Shown here: positions 19,618 through 29,754 of the stretch, one piece after another
How the letters are laid out: every line of letters starts with the position of its first letter
Numbering within the stretch: the stretch's first letter is position 1
Source of the DNA: Prorocentrum cordatum
Taxonomy: Eukaryota > Sar > Dinophyceae > Prorocentrales > Prorocentraceae
DNA: 64,000 nucleotides
Direction of reading: 5' to 3'
NCBI GenBank assembly: GCA_963575745.1
Contig: CAUYUJ010016491.1
Span: forward strand, 142,501-206,500
The notes under the pieces: model-generated
The model's database searches: none
What the model was told of the DNA's origin: nothing
What the model saw: only the letters and a program-made list of their open reading frames with translations
Translations under genes and position numbers: made by a program

Positions 19618-20047
19618 CCCAAATCTCCTCCTCCCGTCTCTACTCTCTCGCGCCTGCCCTCCGCCCCTTCCACCCCTCCTCCCCCCATCGCTCCGACACC
19701 TCCTGCTTCCGCACGGAGGAGCCCTCCGTGCGCGGGCAACGCGCCGTGTCCCCGGCAACACTCCGGACACCTCCGAAGCGAAGCCATTATTTGGACGCCC
19801 AAGAGCGTAATCTTTTCCATCGCGGCCATACCGGGCGAGATGGAGGGGAAGGGGGGGGGGGGGACGGGGAGGGGGCAGAACGTGGCGCCCCCCCCATCCA
19901 AACTGGGGCGCGGGACGCACTGCGGCAGTGCCAGGGACGCACTACTGGGGAGGGGAGCGCTACGTTATGGGGGGGGAGGGCGGGGGAGAGTAGGGGTTGT
20001 ACCACGCGTTACGGCCCAGAAGATAACAAAAAAAAAAAACACTCTCC
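19029..20047. other. Unrecognised sequence with (CT)n and poly-G runs
   Basis: A GC-rich part (19100-19390) has open frames on both strands. (CT)n at about 19584-19615; poly-G near 19850. No recognisable gene. Confidence 0.35.
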
Positions 20048-20290
20048 GGCATGGGTACGGAACAAATGGGTGGGATGCCCAACGGCGAACGTTGTCCAAA
20101 ACCGACAGCGCGGCCGCTGTTTGGCAAGCGACTTTCTGTCTCCTCTGGGCAAACTCCGCGGCGACGATGTCAACGAAACCTGTGACAAAATGAGCTGGAA
20201 ATGCTGTCCATCTTCGTCGCCCTTCTCTCCCTGCCGACAGCAGGCCTCCAGAAGAAACTCCGCGAACCTCAGAGGTCAACCGAAAAACTA
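20048..20290 (+). repeat. Weak repeat family J, copy 2
   Basis: ATGGGTACGGAACAAATGGG and GATGCCCAAC, with the following CGACAG, GCCGCTGTTTGG and CCGCGGCGAC words, in the order of 15948-16165. Confidence 0.5.
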
Positions 20291-20514
20291 CCGAACCCGT
20301 CAATAGGGAGCCCACAAACGACGTACGCGCCCACCTATGTACATGAACACGGCCTCTCGATCCGCGAGACCGGCTGCGTGATACGATCTTTCGGGCAATA
20401 CGTACTCTCGAAACCAGCGTGGATTCATGTACGTGTACGTCCTTCTGTCGCTCCTGAGTCAAAGAGCAGCCGGGAAACCTCCATCGACTTCCGGCGACGA
20501 GGCAGGATCATTCG

Positions 20515-20715
20515 TCATCGAATCGGGGCGCAGAGGCCGATCGGAGCGTGCATCGGATCGGCCCGCATCGGCACGGAGTCGGAATCGACTCGGAGCGGCC
20601 GCGCCAGGACGCACAACAGCGCCATGCTCGGATCGGCCCGCATCGGATCACGGAGCATCGGATTCGGATCGGATCGAGCGGGCCAACATCGACGTCGAAG
20701 CCGATCGATCCAGAG
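20515..20715 (+). repeat. Repeat family U, copy 1
   Basis: Repeated ATCGGATCGGCCCGCATCGG words with CGGCACGGAGTCG. Related to 25905-26085 in motif order. Confidence 0.55.
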
Positions 20716-20734
20716 AGAAGCGCAACTGCATATA

Positions 20735-20875
20735 TACATAAACTGTCGACGATCCGCGCGAATCGATTGGATCTGAGCTGGACCCCTCCTTCCTGCCGCG
20801 CGGAGCGCGCCAGAGGGGCGGCGCAAATCCAAGAAATCCTCGCAATCCGGAGCGTCGAAGGTTTATGTTTATGTA
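20735..20875. mobile_element. Family H foldback copy
   Basis: TACATAAACTG..GATCCGCGCGAAT on the left and ATCCAAGAAATCCTCGC..GTTTATGTTTATG on the right form the arms. The centre CCGCGCGGAGCGCGCCAGAGG is shared with other H copies. A family I copy follows at 20946. Confidence 0.6.
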
Positions 20876-20945
20876 GATGTTGTTGTCTTCCGATCTACGC
20901 GCCCCCGACCCCTCCCGTGGTGCCTTTGGAAGGAACCTCGAAGCG

Positions 20946-21000
20946 AATACAGCGGTGGCGACGAAGGCCTCCCAGGAGGCCCCTAAAAGCGAAAACGAGG
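20946..21000. repeat. Family I, copy 2
   Basis: GCGGTGGCGACGAAGGCCTC with CCAGGAGGCCCC. It lies beside a family H element, as it also does at 44881-45080. Confidence 0.65.
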
Positions 21001-21299
21001 AAGGGATACTGGTCTGGGCACAATCCCCCCCCCCTGACAGCTGTGGTTGTGCAGGCTGCTCTTCCCCGGCGATCGGACCGACAAAGGGCCCTGCGAGGAC
21101 GGCGTGCCCTCGGGGCTCCACAGACCCGGGCCAAGCCTGAACTGGATGAGGCGGGCCTCGCACGATCCTGCGAGATCCTGCACAATCTTGCTCCCGAGCC
21201 CTGGGACAGTGCAGCCTCGGCTCTGCAAGATCTTTCAGGACCCGGCGCTCTGGCTGAGCCCTGCTTGCACCGACCCCGTCCCTTGAGCCCCGATGTCGG

Positions 21300-21493
21300 A
21301 GGCCTGGAAATTAGCACCAACACCAAGACAGAGGGTTGCCTCCACAGGGGGAAGATGATCCTAGATTTTGGGTGTTGGTGGTAATAGTTCGGCCACCTTG
21401 GAAGCCATAATTTTACCACCATCACCGAGATCGGGATCTTCTTCCCCTGGAGGTACACCGCCGAAATTGGTGTTGGTGTCAATCTCTAGGCCT
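21300..21493. repeat. Family V foldback element
   Basis: AGGCCTGGAAATTAGCACCA at the left is the imperfect reverse complement of TTGGTGTTGGTGTCAATCTCTAGGCCT at the right. CTCCACAGGGGGAAGATGATC pairs with GATCTTCTTCCCCTGGAG further in. Length 194 bp; single copy here. Confidence 0.75.
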
Positions 21494-21656
21494 GCGACGA
21501 TGCCCCTCCCCCCCAAAGTTTGCGGCCGGCCCGCCTCGAGGGGGCGGCCTTGCAGGGGCCCGCGCGGCAGCTGTGGCCCGGTGCCGCTGGCCCCCCCGGA
21601 GGCCTGGAGCGGGCAGCGGGGGCGGAGGGGATCAGGGGAGGGTGCAGGGCAACGAC

Positions 21657-21781
21657 CCTGACCTTCCAAGAGGGCTAAAAAATAGCACGCGACTCAAAAA
21701 CCTATCCCAAAGCTATTCTACGTCTTGGCTTTAGGCTGTTTCGCTCAGTTTTTTAGGTTTTTATGCCTCCAGTGCTAAAAA
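21657..21781 (-). mobile_element. Family K MITE, truncated copy
   Basis: Starts CCTGACCTTCCAAGAGGGCT and matches, in reverse complement, 25731-25883 through CTATTCTACGTCTTGG and AGGTTTTTATGCCTCCAGTGC. The far terminus is missing. Confidence 0.8.
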
Positions 21782-21799
21782 ATACCACCCCCAACCCAA

Positions 21800-21965
21800 C
21801 CCCAGACCACCCCAACCCAACCCGAAGACCCGAATTTCGGATTGGGGGGGGTACGGGCTCCATATGTGTTTTCTCGATGTTCCCCGACCCCCCCCCCACT
21901 GGAAATAGAGGTAAATTTGAGGCCTTCGGGTTGGGTTGGGGTGGTTTGGTGGGTGGGGAGATGGG
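21800..21965. repeat. Hairpin with CCCCAACCCAACCCGAAG arms
   Basis: CCACCCCAACCCAACCCGAA near 21815 and its exact reverse complement near 21924 flank about 90 bp. Single-copy here. Confidence 0.75.
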
Positions 21966-22189
21966 GGGGGGCAGAGACAAAGCGCTCGGGAAGATGAGCC
22001 GCAACAGCAGAAAGCACTGCCGCTTGTGACCTTCGGATCCCCCCCTGCGGAAACACACGCGGACGAAACCGGAGGTCGAGCACAAACAACATCCCGCGGC
22101 CTGCCAAGACGACCCCGCGGGCGCTAAACCTCCCCACCCCGCACCTCCCCGCCCTTCCCCCCTCCCGAAACGAACCTGGCAGGGTGGCC

Positions 22190-22377
22190 CCACGGCGGGG
22201 GGCGCCGTCTCCAAATGGCAATGGCGCGTAGTCGGGGTGCAGGTGTCTGGCGAGGTCGAACCCTCTGCGGAGCACCACCCCGAAGGGGCCTGATGCAATC
22301 GACCCGAACACGAGGTCACTCGGGAGCGAATCAGCTGCACACGAAATGCCAAGCAATGTTAGTGACGCGCCACACAC
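22190..22377 (-). CDS. Coding-like open segment, unknown
   Basis: The minus strand reads MCGASLTLLGISCAADSLPS, then DLVFGSIASGPFGVVLRRGF and LHPDYAPLPFGDGAPRR. The frame stays open for another 400 bp through the hairpin at 21800-21965, which is unlikely to be coding. No family recognised; a candidate exon at best. Confidence 0.25.
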
Positions 22378-22699
22378 ACGCGCCGCAGGTGGAATATGAT
22401 GCTCTGCGCGTGCGCCACCCTGATATATGATAGTTATCCAGCGCGCTTGTGCTCAATGACTGTTTTTATAGTATCCGCATGCTGTATGTCATCGGCGTGT
22501 TTTGCCTACTTCAAAAACACCAATCCATGAGTATAGAGTCTCGTGCACTTCAGTCTCTTCGCCTTGACATTGAGATTTCGAAGTCATATCAACCGAAATT
22601 GAAGCTCATCCTTCTTTCAAGTACTTGCTCTGTGTTATCCAGCAGTTGTTCTTGTCGACCACATGTGTGCCCCCTGCTGTCTGGCGCGAAGGCGGAAGT
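22378..22699. other. AT-richer unrecognised sequence
   Basis: GC drops compared with the neighbours and no convincing frame is seen. It could be the 3' end of the LINE fragment that follows on the minus strand. Confidence 0.3.
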
Positions 22700-23530
22700 T
22701 CAGAACGCTTCTCTCAAACCGTCTGCACTTCGATCGAATGTCACCCCAGGGTCCTGATTCAGCCCAGGAGTGCCCATGAAGTTGTCAAAGTGGCTGGTAG
22801 TTTCTTCATAGCCAGCCAATAGAAACCAGATACATATACATAGCCGACCTAGGCCCAGAGACCGATTCACAGGAAGGCTGAGGTGTTGTTTTCCCCTGGT
22901 CCCCGAATGCAGCTCCCTAGGACTTCTGAGACGTGGGCTAGCCCAGACAACCATGACATTGTAGTAAAGAACAATCAGGGCAACCAGAGCGTGCCACACA
23001 GAGCTTCCAACCAAGAGACAGTGCATCGTTCAAAACTCCTGGAGCCTGAGCTTGGTTCGTCACCGCTCGCAGCCTTCCTCCTGATACCTAAGATTTCCCC
23101 ATTCGACATCTCGACAACCTCCGACCCGTAGGTGTACGCAAGAAGCGGACCAGAAACGAATACCTCCAAATATTGGCGACAGACGTGACCACGGAGAGCT
23201 CCAAGCCGACGGTTGTTACGCTTCAAATGGGAATGGCGAAGAGCACGATTGGCGAGCTTGGATTTCCCCCTCCCAGATCTGAATGTCGTCCCCGCCGAAT
23301 CGTCCACCTACAGGTGGACAGCAGACGGCCTCCAGCCACAACTAAGGTCTCCCGACCGAGCTTCAACAGCCTTGCCGAACACAGGGCACGAGCAAATGAG
23401 AGCAACCTTGTCGAGCGAAGTGTGATTCCCCGTCGTAACGTAGATGGCATGATACAGCAAAGACGCCATGACCAACGAGTCGATCACGAACCTCCGTCCT
23501 CCTACATCCGGAACGCTCGCGCCGTCGATG
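22700..23530 (-). pseudogene. LINE retrotransposon fragment, type 2 (post-RT region)
   Basis: On the minus strand a frame runs from about 23530 to 22975 with one in-frame stop (23308-23310), continuing in another frame to about 22700. It reads DLSCGWRPSAVHL, then CRQYLEVFVSGPLLAYTYGS and EILGIRRKAASG. This matches what I know of the segment downstream of the reverse transcriptase palm in dinoflagellate LINE polyproteins (a sex-gap-small-hydrophobic YG motif followed by a LRR-type helix). No RT palm, endonuclease or start is present, so it is a truncated, decayed copy. It is of a different kind from the LINE at 48.5-53.0 kb. The identification is from memory of the family, not from a search. 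Confidence 0.5.
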
Positions 23531-23577
23531 CGAGCACCGAAACTCCGATGCCGATCGAGCGAACCCTCCTCCCCCCA

Positions 23578-23660
23578 CAGGCGGAGGAGCTGGAGGTGGA
23601 GGAGGTGGGCCTGGGGAGGAGGAGGTGGCCCTGGGGAGGAGGAGGTGGAGCCCGGGAGGT
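23578..23660 (+). repeat. GGA/GGTGG tract
   Basis: GGAGGAGGTGG units. Confidence 0.85.
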
Positions 23661-23698
23661 CTGGGGAGTTTTTCTTGTTGGTTCTCCTCTGGAGCAGG

Positions 23699-23828
23699 CT
23701 CCTGCTCCTCCTCCTCCTCCTCCTCCTCCCTCCTCCTCCCTCCTCCTCCTCCTCCTCCTCCCCCTCCTCCTCCTCCTCCCCCTCCTCCTCCTCCTCCTCC
23801 TCCTCCTCCTGCTCCTTCCCCTCCGCAG
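23699..23828 (+). repeat. (TCC)n tract ending CTCCGCAG
   Basis: About 125 bp of TCC, then TGCTCCTTCCCCTCCGCAG. A polypyrimidine tract followed by CAG resembles a 3' splice site. Confidence 0.9.
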
Positions 23829-24100
23829 GAGCAGCCCCCCCGGGCGGCGGCCTGCCCCTCGGGGCCCGCGGCTGGCTGCCACACGCCCCACTCCCGCGGC
23901 CCGGCGCCCTCGCGCGGCGGGCGGGGCCCCGGCGCGGCCCCGGTCCTCTGCGGGGGCGCTTCGGAGGCCCCTTTGGGGCGAGCGGGGTGGGGGGGGCGAG
24001 CAGCGAGCGAGCGCCGACGTGTGCTGCCGAGGAGCCGCTCGCCATGCCTCGGACGCCCACTGCCCGCGGAGAGCATGCGCCGGTTTGGAGCGTGGGATGA
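23829..24100 (+). CDS. Coding-like segment after pyrimidine tract
   Basis: The frame reads PPGGGLPLGARGWLPHAPLP, then RGPRR-type Arg/Pro-rich sequence and ERAPTCAAEEPLAMPRTPTA to a stop at 24098-24100. Very GC-rich, and the opposite strand is open too. No family recognised. Confidence 0.25.
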
Positions 24101-24452
24101 TGTCTGGCACGGGGGTCCAGGAGGCTCCTCGAGGGCCCTCGCCGAGAAGGAGCTGCGCACGTCCGAGAGGTGCCGAGACACGAGGACCCCCCCTGGCCCT
24201 TCAGGAGCGGGCCTGAGTTCAGAGGCCCGGGCCACTAGGGACGGGGAGGGCGCCTCTGCAGATGCACCCGAGCTCGACCAGCGAGACCGAGCAGCCCTGA
24301 GGCGGAGACGGGGACCTCCACGAGGGCACCTCTTCGCGGCGTGATTCGGGTCCGAGGTTCTTCTGCTCCCGATGCTGCGCTGGCCCACCGATCGGATCCC
24401 ACGGGGGGCGAACCACGGCCGACGATCCTCAGAGTGGGCCGTACCCAGACAT
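24101..24452. other. Unrecognised GC-rich sequence
   Basis: Open frames on both strands with no domain seen. Confidence 0.3.
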
Positions 24453-24632
24453 CCGACGCGTCGATTTTTTCGAGACGCGGGCCCCCGACCTCCCGACCAC
24501 TTCCCTGGGACCGGTTCTTCATCCCGAGTCGTTTTTTGACGGTCCCGAGGCCCGGCGAGGGCCCCGAGAGGCCAAAAACTATGAAAAACCTCTGTCTCGA
24601 TTTTTGTCGAGACGCCCGAGGTCTGGGTAGAG
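24453..24632. repeat. Family D foldback element
   Basis: Both ends carry small T-loop hairpins (GCGTCGATTTTTTCGAGACGC; GTCTCGATTTTTGTCGAGAC). The centre has CTGGGACCGGTTCTTC and TTTTTTGACGGTCCCGAGGC. Related copies: 30246-30412, 34151-34316, inverted 26698-26842, and diverged ones near 31940-32020, 33168-33305 and 37665-37820. Confidence 0.75.
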
Positions 24633-24786
24633 CGCCGTGTGCTGGCCCACCCAAGCCCGCGGAGAAACCGCGGGAGGCGGAGGTGCGGCCTGACACGGGC
24701 TGCGCGCTCTCGGCGGACCCGAACGGGGTGAAGACACGCGTGGGCGCGTGGGCTGACACACGTCTTGAGAACCAACGAAGGTAGAC

Positions 24787-24954
24787 TTCAGTCGGGCGTG
24801 TCCCCCCTACAGGGGGACTTTGGGCGAAAAACTAAGAATACCAAGAAAATGCTCCGACAATGCTCCAAGATACTCAAACAATAGTCCCCTTGCTTACTCG
24901 TTCGATTATTTTTGACTATTTTTGGATACCCCTGCAGAGGGACGCGCCAGACTA
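24787..24954. mobile_element. Family C MITE, copy 2, with target duplication
   Basis: Starts TTCAGTCGGGCGTGTCCCC and ends GGGACGCGCCAGACTA. The termini match those at 920-1110. The flanks repeat AGGTAGAC(T) (24779-24787 and 24955-24963), an 8-9 bp target duplication. The interior has diverged but keeps the AATAGTCCCC core. Confidence 0.8.
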
Positions 24955-25026
24955 AGGTAGACTGTTTCGTCACCTTGCGGCCCCAGGTGGTCCCCGTCAG
25001 GGCCCCTTCCGTGCAGCTCCCGATGC

Positions 25027-25213
25027 CTCCTGAAGGGGGTCCGAGTGGACGGGGCGGGAGGATCGCGCCGCACCATCGATGCATCACAGATGCATCGGCG
25101 ACGTTGGCAATGCCTCGGCGACGTCGGTCGAGCAAATCGGCCCCACCTCGAGCAGCATCGGCGATGCGCCGCGATCCTCCGACCCCAACGCCGGCGCCGT
25201 CTGGGGGGCCTAG
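25027..25213. repeat. Family E foldback copy
   Basis: GGGTCCGAGTGGACGGGG and GGAGGATCGCGCCGCA on the left; GCGCCGCGATCCTCCGACC and GGGGGCCTAGA on the right; GATGCATC words between. Confidence 0.8.
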
Positions 25214-25730
25214 AGAAGGTGAGCTATAGGATACAAGCGTGGTGATTATGTGGTCGGTGGTTACGCTCCCTGAGATCCTGGCGTCGCACTTTCTTCGCAA
25301 CAAACTGTTTCGCCATTTCTCCGCTCCCGGACCATCGCAGATCGATCTGGCTCGAGAGATGGCGCAGACCGATGGGTCTAGGGCTCCAGTCGTGATATTC
25401 TACGATGCTGTTTTCTTTCCGCAACTTCGGATCTCAAGGTTCCAATCTAAAGGTCGCATGTTCGGTGGCAACTCATGGGAGCCTCCCATACCATCGTGTC
25501 GGCTCTTGCGATCGACGTTTAAATCGACCCTACTCGACGAACATCGACGCTAAATCGACGCTGAATTGGCGACATCTCATCGACTCCCAGACGCTGCTCG
25601 ACGCTGAAGTCGGAACTCAGAGGGTACACTCGGCTCCCATGACCTGCTACCGAACAATCGTGATTTGTTTCTACCATGCCATATTTCCGCAGCGTCGGAT
25701 CTCAGGGTACGGCCCTCAGGGTCGCATGAG
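25214..25730. other. Unrecognised sequence with a 70-bp direct repeat
   Basis: TTTCCGCAACTTCGGATCTC..GGTCGCATG (25390-25463) recurs as TTTCCGCAGCGTCGGATCTC..GGTCGCATG (25660-25730). CGACGCT words are frequent between. No gene recognised. Confidence 0.5.
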
Positions 25731-25883
25731 CCTGACCTTCCAGAGAGCTATGTTTTAGCACTGGAGGCCTAAAAAAAATAAAACAAAAAACTGGGCGAAA
25801 CTGCCTAAAACCAAGACGTAGAATAGCTTTGGGATAGGTTTTTAAGTCGCGCGCTATTTTTTTATCCCTCTTGGAAGGTCAGG
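25731..25883. mobile_element. Family K MITE, complete copy
   Basis: Length 153 bp. The termini CCTGACCTTCCAGAGAGCTA and CCCTCTTGGAAGGTCAGG are inverted repeats. The interior AAGACGTAGAATAGCTTTGG matches 21657-21781 in the opposite orientation. No target duplication is evident. Confidence 0.8.
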
Positions 25884-25904
25884 GGAATTGGGAAACTCGG
25901 AGAG

Positions 25905-26412
25905 AACCGAGATGTGCGCCGGATCGGGCTGCATCGGCACGGCGTCGAAAGATCAAATCGGCCGTCGCCCTCGCAGGGCGGCGCAGTACAGCGCCGCGCC
26001 GCGCAGGCATCGGACCGCGTCGGCTCCTCGGAGCATCGGCATCGAACCGGATCGGGCAGGCCGAAATCGGCACAGCCGAAACGCTCTCACAAGGAACCCT
26101 ACAAACAGGAGCGAGGCCATCTCTTCCATTTAAGCTACATCTCGACCTCCCAAGGAAAACCTCAGGGATCGCTGCGAAGAGCTGCGAACCAACGAGGGAG
26201 CACTGCGTTCCGATGTCTGTGGGGAAATCGCTTCTGTGGGGAGGAATTGTGTGTTTATTTGGAGGAGGAAGAATTGTGGGATCTTGGGAGGAGGAATTTC
26301 GGGATCTTTGGGCATTCCCCCCTGCTCTGAGGAGGAGCAATTTGGGGATCTCAGCGCCTCTGTCCCCGAGCGCCAGCCGGACCGGGCCCCTCACGACCTC
26401 GGCTCGGAAGCT
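25905..26412. other. Repeat family U copy 2 and unrecognised sequence
   Basis: 25905-26085 shares CGGATCGGGCTGCATCGGCA and CGGCGCAGTACAGCGCC-type words with 20515-20715. The rest (to 26412) is AT-richer with GAGGAGGAA words. No gene recognised. Confidence 0.45.
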
Positions 26413-26542
26413 GGCCATCGCTCGGACGTCCATTCTTTGTGTTTTCTTCGGTCTCGTGCGTTTTTTTTTTTTTCGCCAAATGATCAAGGATGCTCCTCGA
26501 TGGTCCCCGCCGAGGGAAGAATGCACACGTCCGAGCGATGCC
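26413..26542. mobile_element. Family M MITE-like element, copy 2
   Basis: GGCCATCGCTCGGACGTCCA to ACGTCCGAGCGATGCC. Same interior as copy 1, with a longer T run. Confidence 0.8.
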
Positions 26543-26654
26543 AAGGAAGAGAGGGAGGGAGCCGCTATCCGCCGGCCGCTCGCAGGGCTGGCAGAGCGAT
26601 CGCGCCATCTCCCCGCCCTGCAGGGGAGGGGATCTCCAAGAGATCCGACGCCCC

Positions 26655-26842
26655 CAAAAAATTGGAGCGGCGGGTTTTTTGCCGCCGTCGGCCTTCTCCC
26701 AAAACTTGGAGCGGTGGGTTTTTTGCCGTCGTCACGTCGGCCTTCGGGGGCCCTCGCCGGGCCTCGGGACCGCCACAGAGCGACTCGGGGCGAAAAACTG
26801 GCCCCAGGGAAGCGGTCCAGGTCTCCGGGGCCCACGCATCGA
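26655..26842 (-). repeat. Inverted family D copy and small tandem repeat
   Basis: 26660-26735 holds two copies of TTGGAGCGG.GGGTTTTTTGCCG. 26698-26842 in reverse complement follows family D (GGTCCCGAGGCCCGGCGAGG and CCTGGGGCCAGTTTTTCG). Confidence 0.6.
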
Positions 26843-27004
26843 AAGAATTGGTCTGGGGCGCTCTCCCCGTGCTGCAGGGGAGGGGCTCGGGGGGTTCGAG
26901 CATCCGCGCTCGGTGACTCTGTGGTCGGTGGTTACGGCGAGCACGTGTAGTGACGACCCGGCGCTGGCTTCTGACACCGCGTGGACATCGAGCTCGAACG
27001 ATCG

Positions 27005-27150
27005 GTGGCGCTAGGGAGACGTATGCGTCGATCCTGGACCCACAACGGAGCCCCTCGGCGGGGCGACCGAAACCGGCTGCGCGCAGCAGGCTTCGCAATT
27101 CCCCCTTTCCTTCCCCGGGGCTTTCGTCCGACCCGAGCAAAGCGGGCAGC
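27005..27150 (+). repeat. Interspersed repeat family N, diverged copy
   Basis: CCTCGGCGGGGCGACCGAAACCGGCTGCGCGCAGC and CTTTCGTCCGACCCGA follow the N consensus seen at 33735, 39140 and 41625. Confidence 0.6.
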
Positions 27151-27177
27151 CCGTCTCCCCCCATCTGTCGGCGTAGA

Positions 27178-27580
27178 TGTGTTTCGCCCGGGTTGGTTCT
27201 CGCCCGGTGCGTTTCGCCCAAGTCGACTTTCGCCCGGGTTTGCCTTCGCCCGGGTTGGCCTTCGCCCGGGTTGGCTTTCGCCCAGGTTGGCTTTCGCCCG
27301 GGTTGGCCTTCGCCCGGGTTGGCTTTCGCCCGGGTTGGCTTTCGCCCAGGTTGGCTTTCGCCCGGGTTGGCTTTCGCCCGGGTTGTCTTTCGCCCGGTTG
27401 GCTTTCGCCCGGGTTGGCTTTCGCCTGGGTTGTCTTTCGCCCGGTTGGCTTTCGCCCGGGTTGGCTTTCGCCCGGGTTGGCTTTCGCCCGGTTGGCTTTC
27501 GCCCGGTTGGCTTTCGCCCGGTTGGCTTTCGCCCCGGTTGGCTGTCGCCTGGGCTCGTTTTCGCCTGGGCTCGTTTTCGC
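27178..27580 (+). repeat. Minisatellite W, 16-bp unit, plus orientation
   Basis: About twenty copies of TTCGCCCGGGTTGGCT, with some 15-bp units. Because 16 is not a multiple of three, all three frames encode the same 16-residue cycle (FARVGFRPGWLSPGLA), so the open frames here are artefacts. The same unit recurs inverted at 29755-30050. Confidence 0.97.
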
Positions 27581-27626
27581 CCTCCTCTTCCTCTTCTCCT
27601 CTTCCCGCTCCTGTTGTTTCAAGCTG

Positions 27627-27665
27627 CTGCTGCTGCTGCTGCTGCTGCTCCTCTCCCTCCCCTCT
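27627..27665 (+). repeat. (CTG)n microsatellite
   Basis: GCTGCTGCTG run followed by CTCCTCTCC. Confidence 0.9.
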
Positions 27666-27689
27666 TCCTCTGGCTTCTCTTGCCCGCGG

Positions 27690-29320
27690 CTGGTTGGCTG
27701 GAGCCCGACCCAACCCGCCCGTTAGGGTCCGCCCGACCCGCCCCGCCCGTTAGGGTCCGCCCGCCCGATCGGACCCGCACGCTAGGGTTCACACGTGCGT
27801 ACTCGAGCGCGCCCCCACACTTTAGTGTCCCACCCACCTGATCCGTCCCGCCCGTTAGGTTCCGCCCGACCCGAACCCAGCCCGACCCGACCCGACCCGC
27901 CCGTTGAAGTTCGCGCGTGCTCGTTCCGGCGCGCCCAATACTTTAGTGTCCCGCCCGCCCGACCCGACCCGCCCGTTAGGATCCGCCCGACCCTTCCCGA
28001 CCCGTCCCGCCCATCAGGGTCCGCCTGCCTCACCCGACCCGCCCGTTAGGGTTCACGCGTGCTCACTCGAGCGTGCCTCCACAGGTTAGAGTCCCGCCCG
28101 CCCGACACGACCCGCCCGTTAGGGTCCGCCCGACCCGACCCGACCTGCCCCGCCCGTCAGAGTCCGCCCGGCCCGACCCGAACTGCCCGTTTGGGTTCAC
28201 GCGTGCTCACTCGAGCGCGCCCCACACTTTAGTGTCCCGCCCGCCCGACCCGACCCGCCCGTTAGGGTCTGCCCGACCCGACCCGACCCGTTCGCCCATC
28301 AGGGTCCGCCGTCAGGACCGCCCGCCCGAGCCCTCCCCCGTGAGGGTTCACGCGTGCTCACTCGAGCGCGCCTCCACACTTAGTGTCCCGCCTGCCCGAC
28401 CCGCTACCCGCCCGTTAGGGTCCGCCCGGCCCGACCCGACCCGACCCGTCCCGTCAGGGTCCGTGACCCAGGGTCCGTCCCCGCCGGACCCGACACGCCC
28501 GTTAGGGTTCACGCGTGCTCACTCAAGCGTACCTCCACACTTTAGTGTCCCGCCTGCCCGACACGACCCGCCCGTTCGGGTTTGCTCGACCCGACCCGAT
28601 CGCCCCGCCCGTTAGGGTCCCTCCGACCCGAGCCCTCCCGCCCGTGAGGGTTCACGCGTGCTCACTCGATCGCGCCCCGCACTTTAGTGTTCCGCCCGCC
28701 CGACCCGACCCGCCCGTTAGGGTCCGCCCGACCCGACCCGATCCGCCCCGCCCGTCAGGGTCCGCTCGCCCGACCAGCAGACCCGCGTGTTAGGGTCCGC
28801 TCGACCCGTCCCGCCCGTTAGGGTCCGCCCGCCCGATCGGACCCGCACGCTAGGTCTCACGCGTGCCCACTCGAGCGCGTCCCGCAGTTTTTGGTGTCCC
28901 GCCCGCCCGACCCGACCCGCCCATCAGGATCCGCCCGCCCGAACCGACACGCCCGTGAGAGTTCACGCGTGCTCACTCGAGCGCGCCTCCACACTTTAGT
29001 GTCCCGCCTGCCCGACCCGACCCGCCCGTTCGGGTTTGCTCGACCCGACCCGATCCGCCCCGCCCGTTAGGATCCGCCCGACCCGACCCGACCTGCCCGT
29101 CAGGGCTCACGCGTGCTCACTCGAGCGCGCCCCACACTTTAGTGTCCCCCCAGCCCGACCCGACCCGCCCGTTCGGGTTTGCTCGACCCGACCCGATCCG
29201 CCCGTTAGGGTCCGCTCGCCCGACCTGACCCGCGTGTTACGGTCCGCCCGACCGCGCCCGACCCGTCCCGCCCGTTAGGGTCCGCCCGCCCGACCCGACC
29301 GTCCCTTCAGGGTCCGTCTG
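27690..29320 (+). repeat. Satellite X with higher-order unit of about 145 bp
   Basis: Ten occurrences of TCACGCGTGCTCACTCGAGC followed by ACACTTTAGTGTCCCG lie at roughly 27788, 27908, 28050, 28195, 28347, 28507, 28649, 28855, 28961 and 29106. Between them are short repeats CCCGTTAGGGTCCGCCCG and ACCCGACCCG. The array is flanked by inverted W blocks. Frames are Pro/Arg/Thr-rich and not genes. Confidence 0.95.
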
Positions 29321-29754
29321 CGGGTTTCTGTGCTCGGCGCTGCCCGCTGCCCGTCCGTGAGCTGCCCGCTGCCCGCCCTGCAACAAGGGTCTCGAGCCTC
29401 TTCCTTCCTCGCCGCGCCCCCCGCCCCCTCACCTACTCCTGCACGGCCACCTCTGGCCCTCCGGATTTGTTCACGCCGGCGGCTCCCCGGGGTCCGCCGT
29501 CGTTCCTAAGGACATACTTTTATCCTGGCGCGTCCTAGGTAAGGACGTCATGGCTTCCCTGAGGCCGACCCCGGCCCAAAAAGCTTACCGTTTTGTTTTC
29601 CTGGGCGTCGGAAGTCTCGGGCCAACGCCCCCACCAGCTGCGACCGCCACCACGACCGCCAGCCGCTTCTGGAAGCGGCACGACACAAGAAATTGCTAAG
29701 AGGGGACAAGAGACATCGATACCCCATTACCCATTCATCCCCTGCGGCCGCCTG
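29321..29754. other. Unrecognised sequence
   Basis: A few GCTGCCCGCTGCCCG words at the left. A plus and a minus frame cross it without recognisable domains. Confidence 0.35.

Noticed and set aside
21657-25883. A 4.2-kb transposon with K-family ends as terminal inverted repeats
   Set aside because: The copy at 25731-25883 is itself a complete 153-bp element with both ends, so the pair is better read as two separate insertions in opposite orientation.
27178-27580. Long collagen- or silk-like protein (FARVGFRPGWLSPGLA repeats)
   Set aside because: All three frames give the same cycle because the DNA unit is 16 bp; no start, domain or frame preference.
27690-29320. Internal telomere because of GTTAGGG words
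   Set aside because: TTAGGG is only part of a longer CCCGTTAGGGTCCGCCCG unit and never occurs in tandem as a 6- or 7-mer.
27690-29320. CRISPR array because of regular spacing
   Set aside because: The spacers are themselves repeats of ACCCGACCCG, unit length varies from about 105 to 205 bp, and no cas genes are present.
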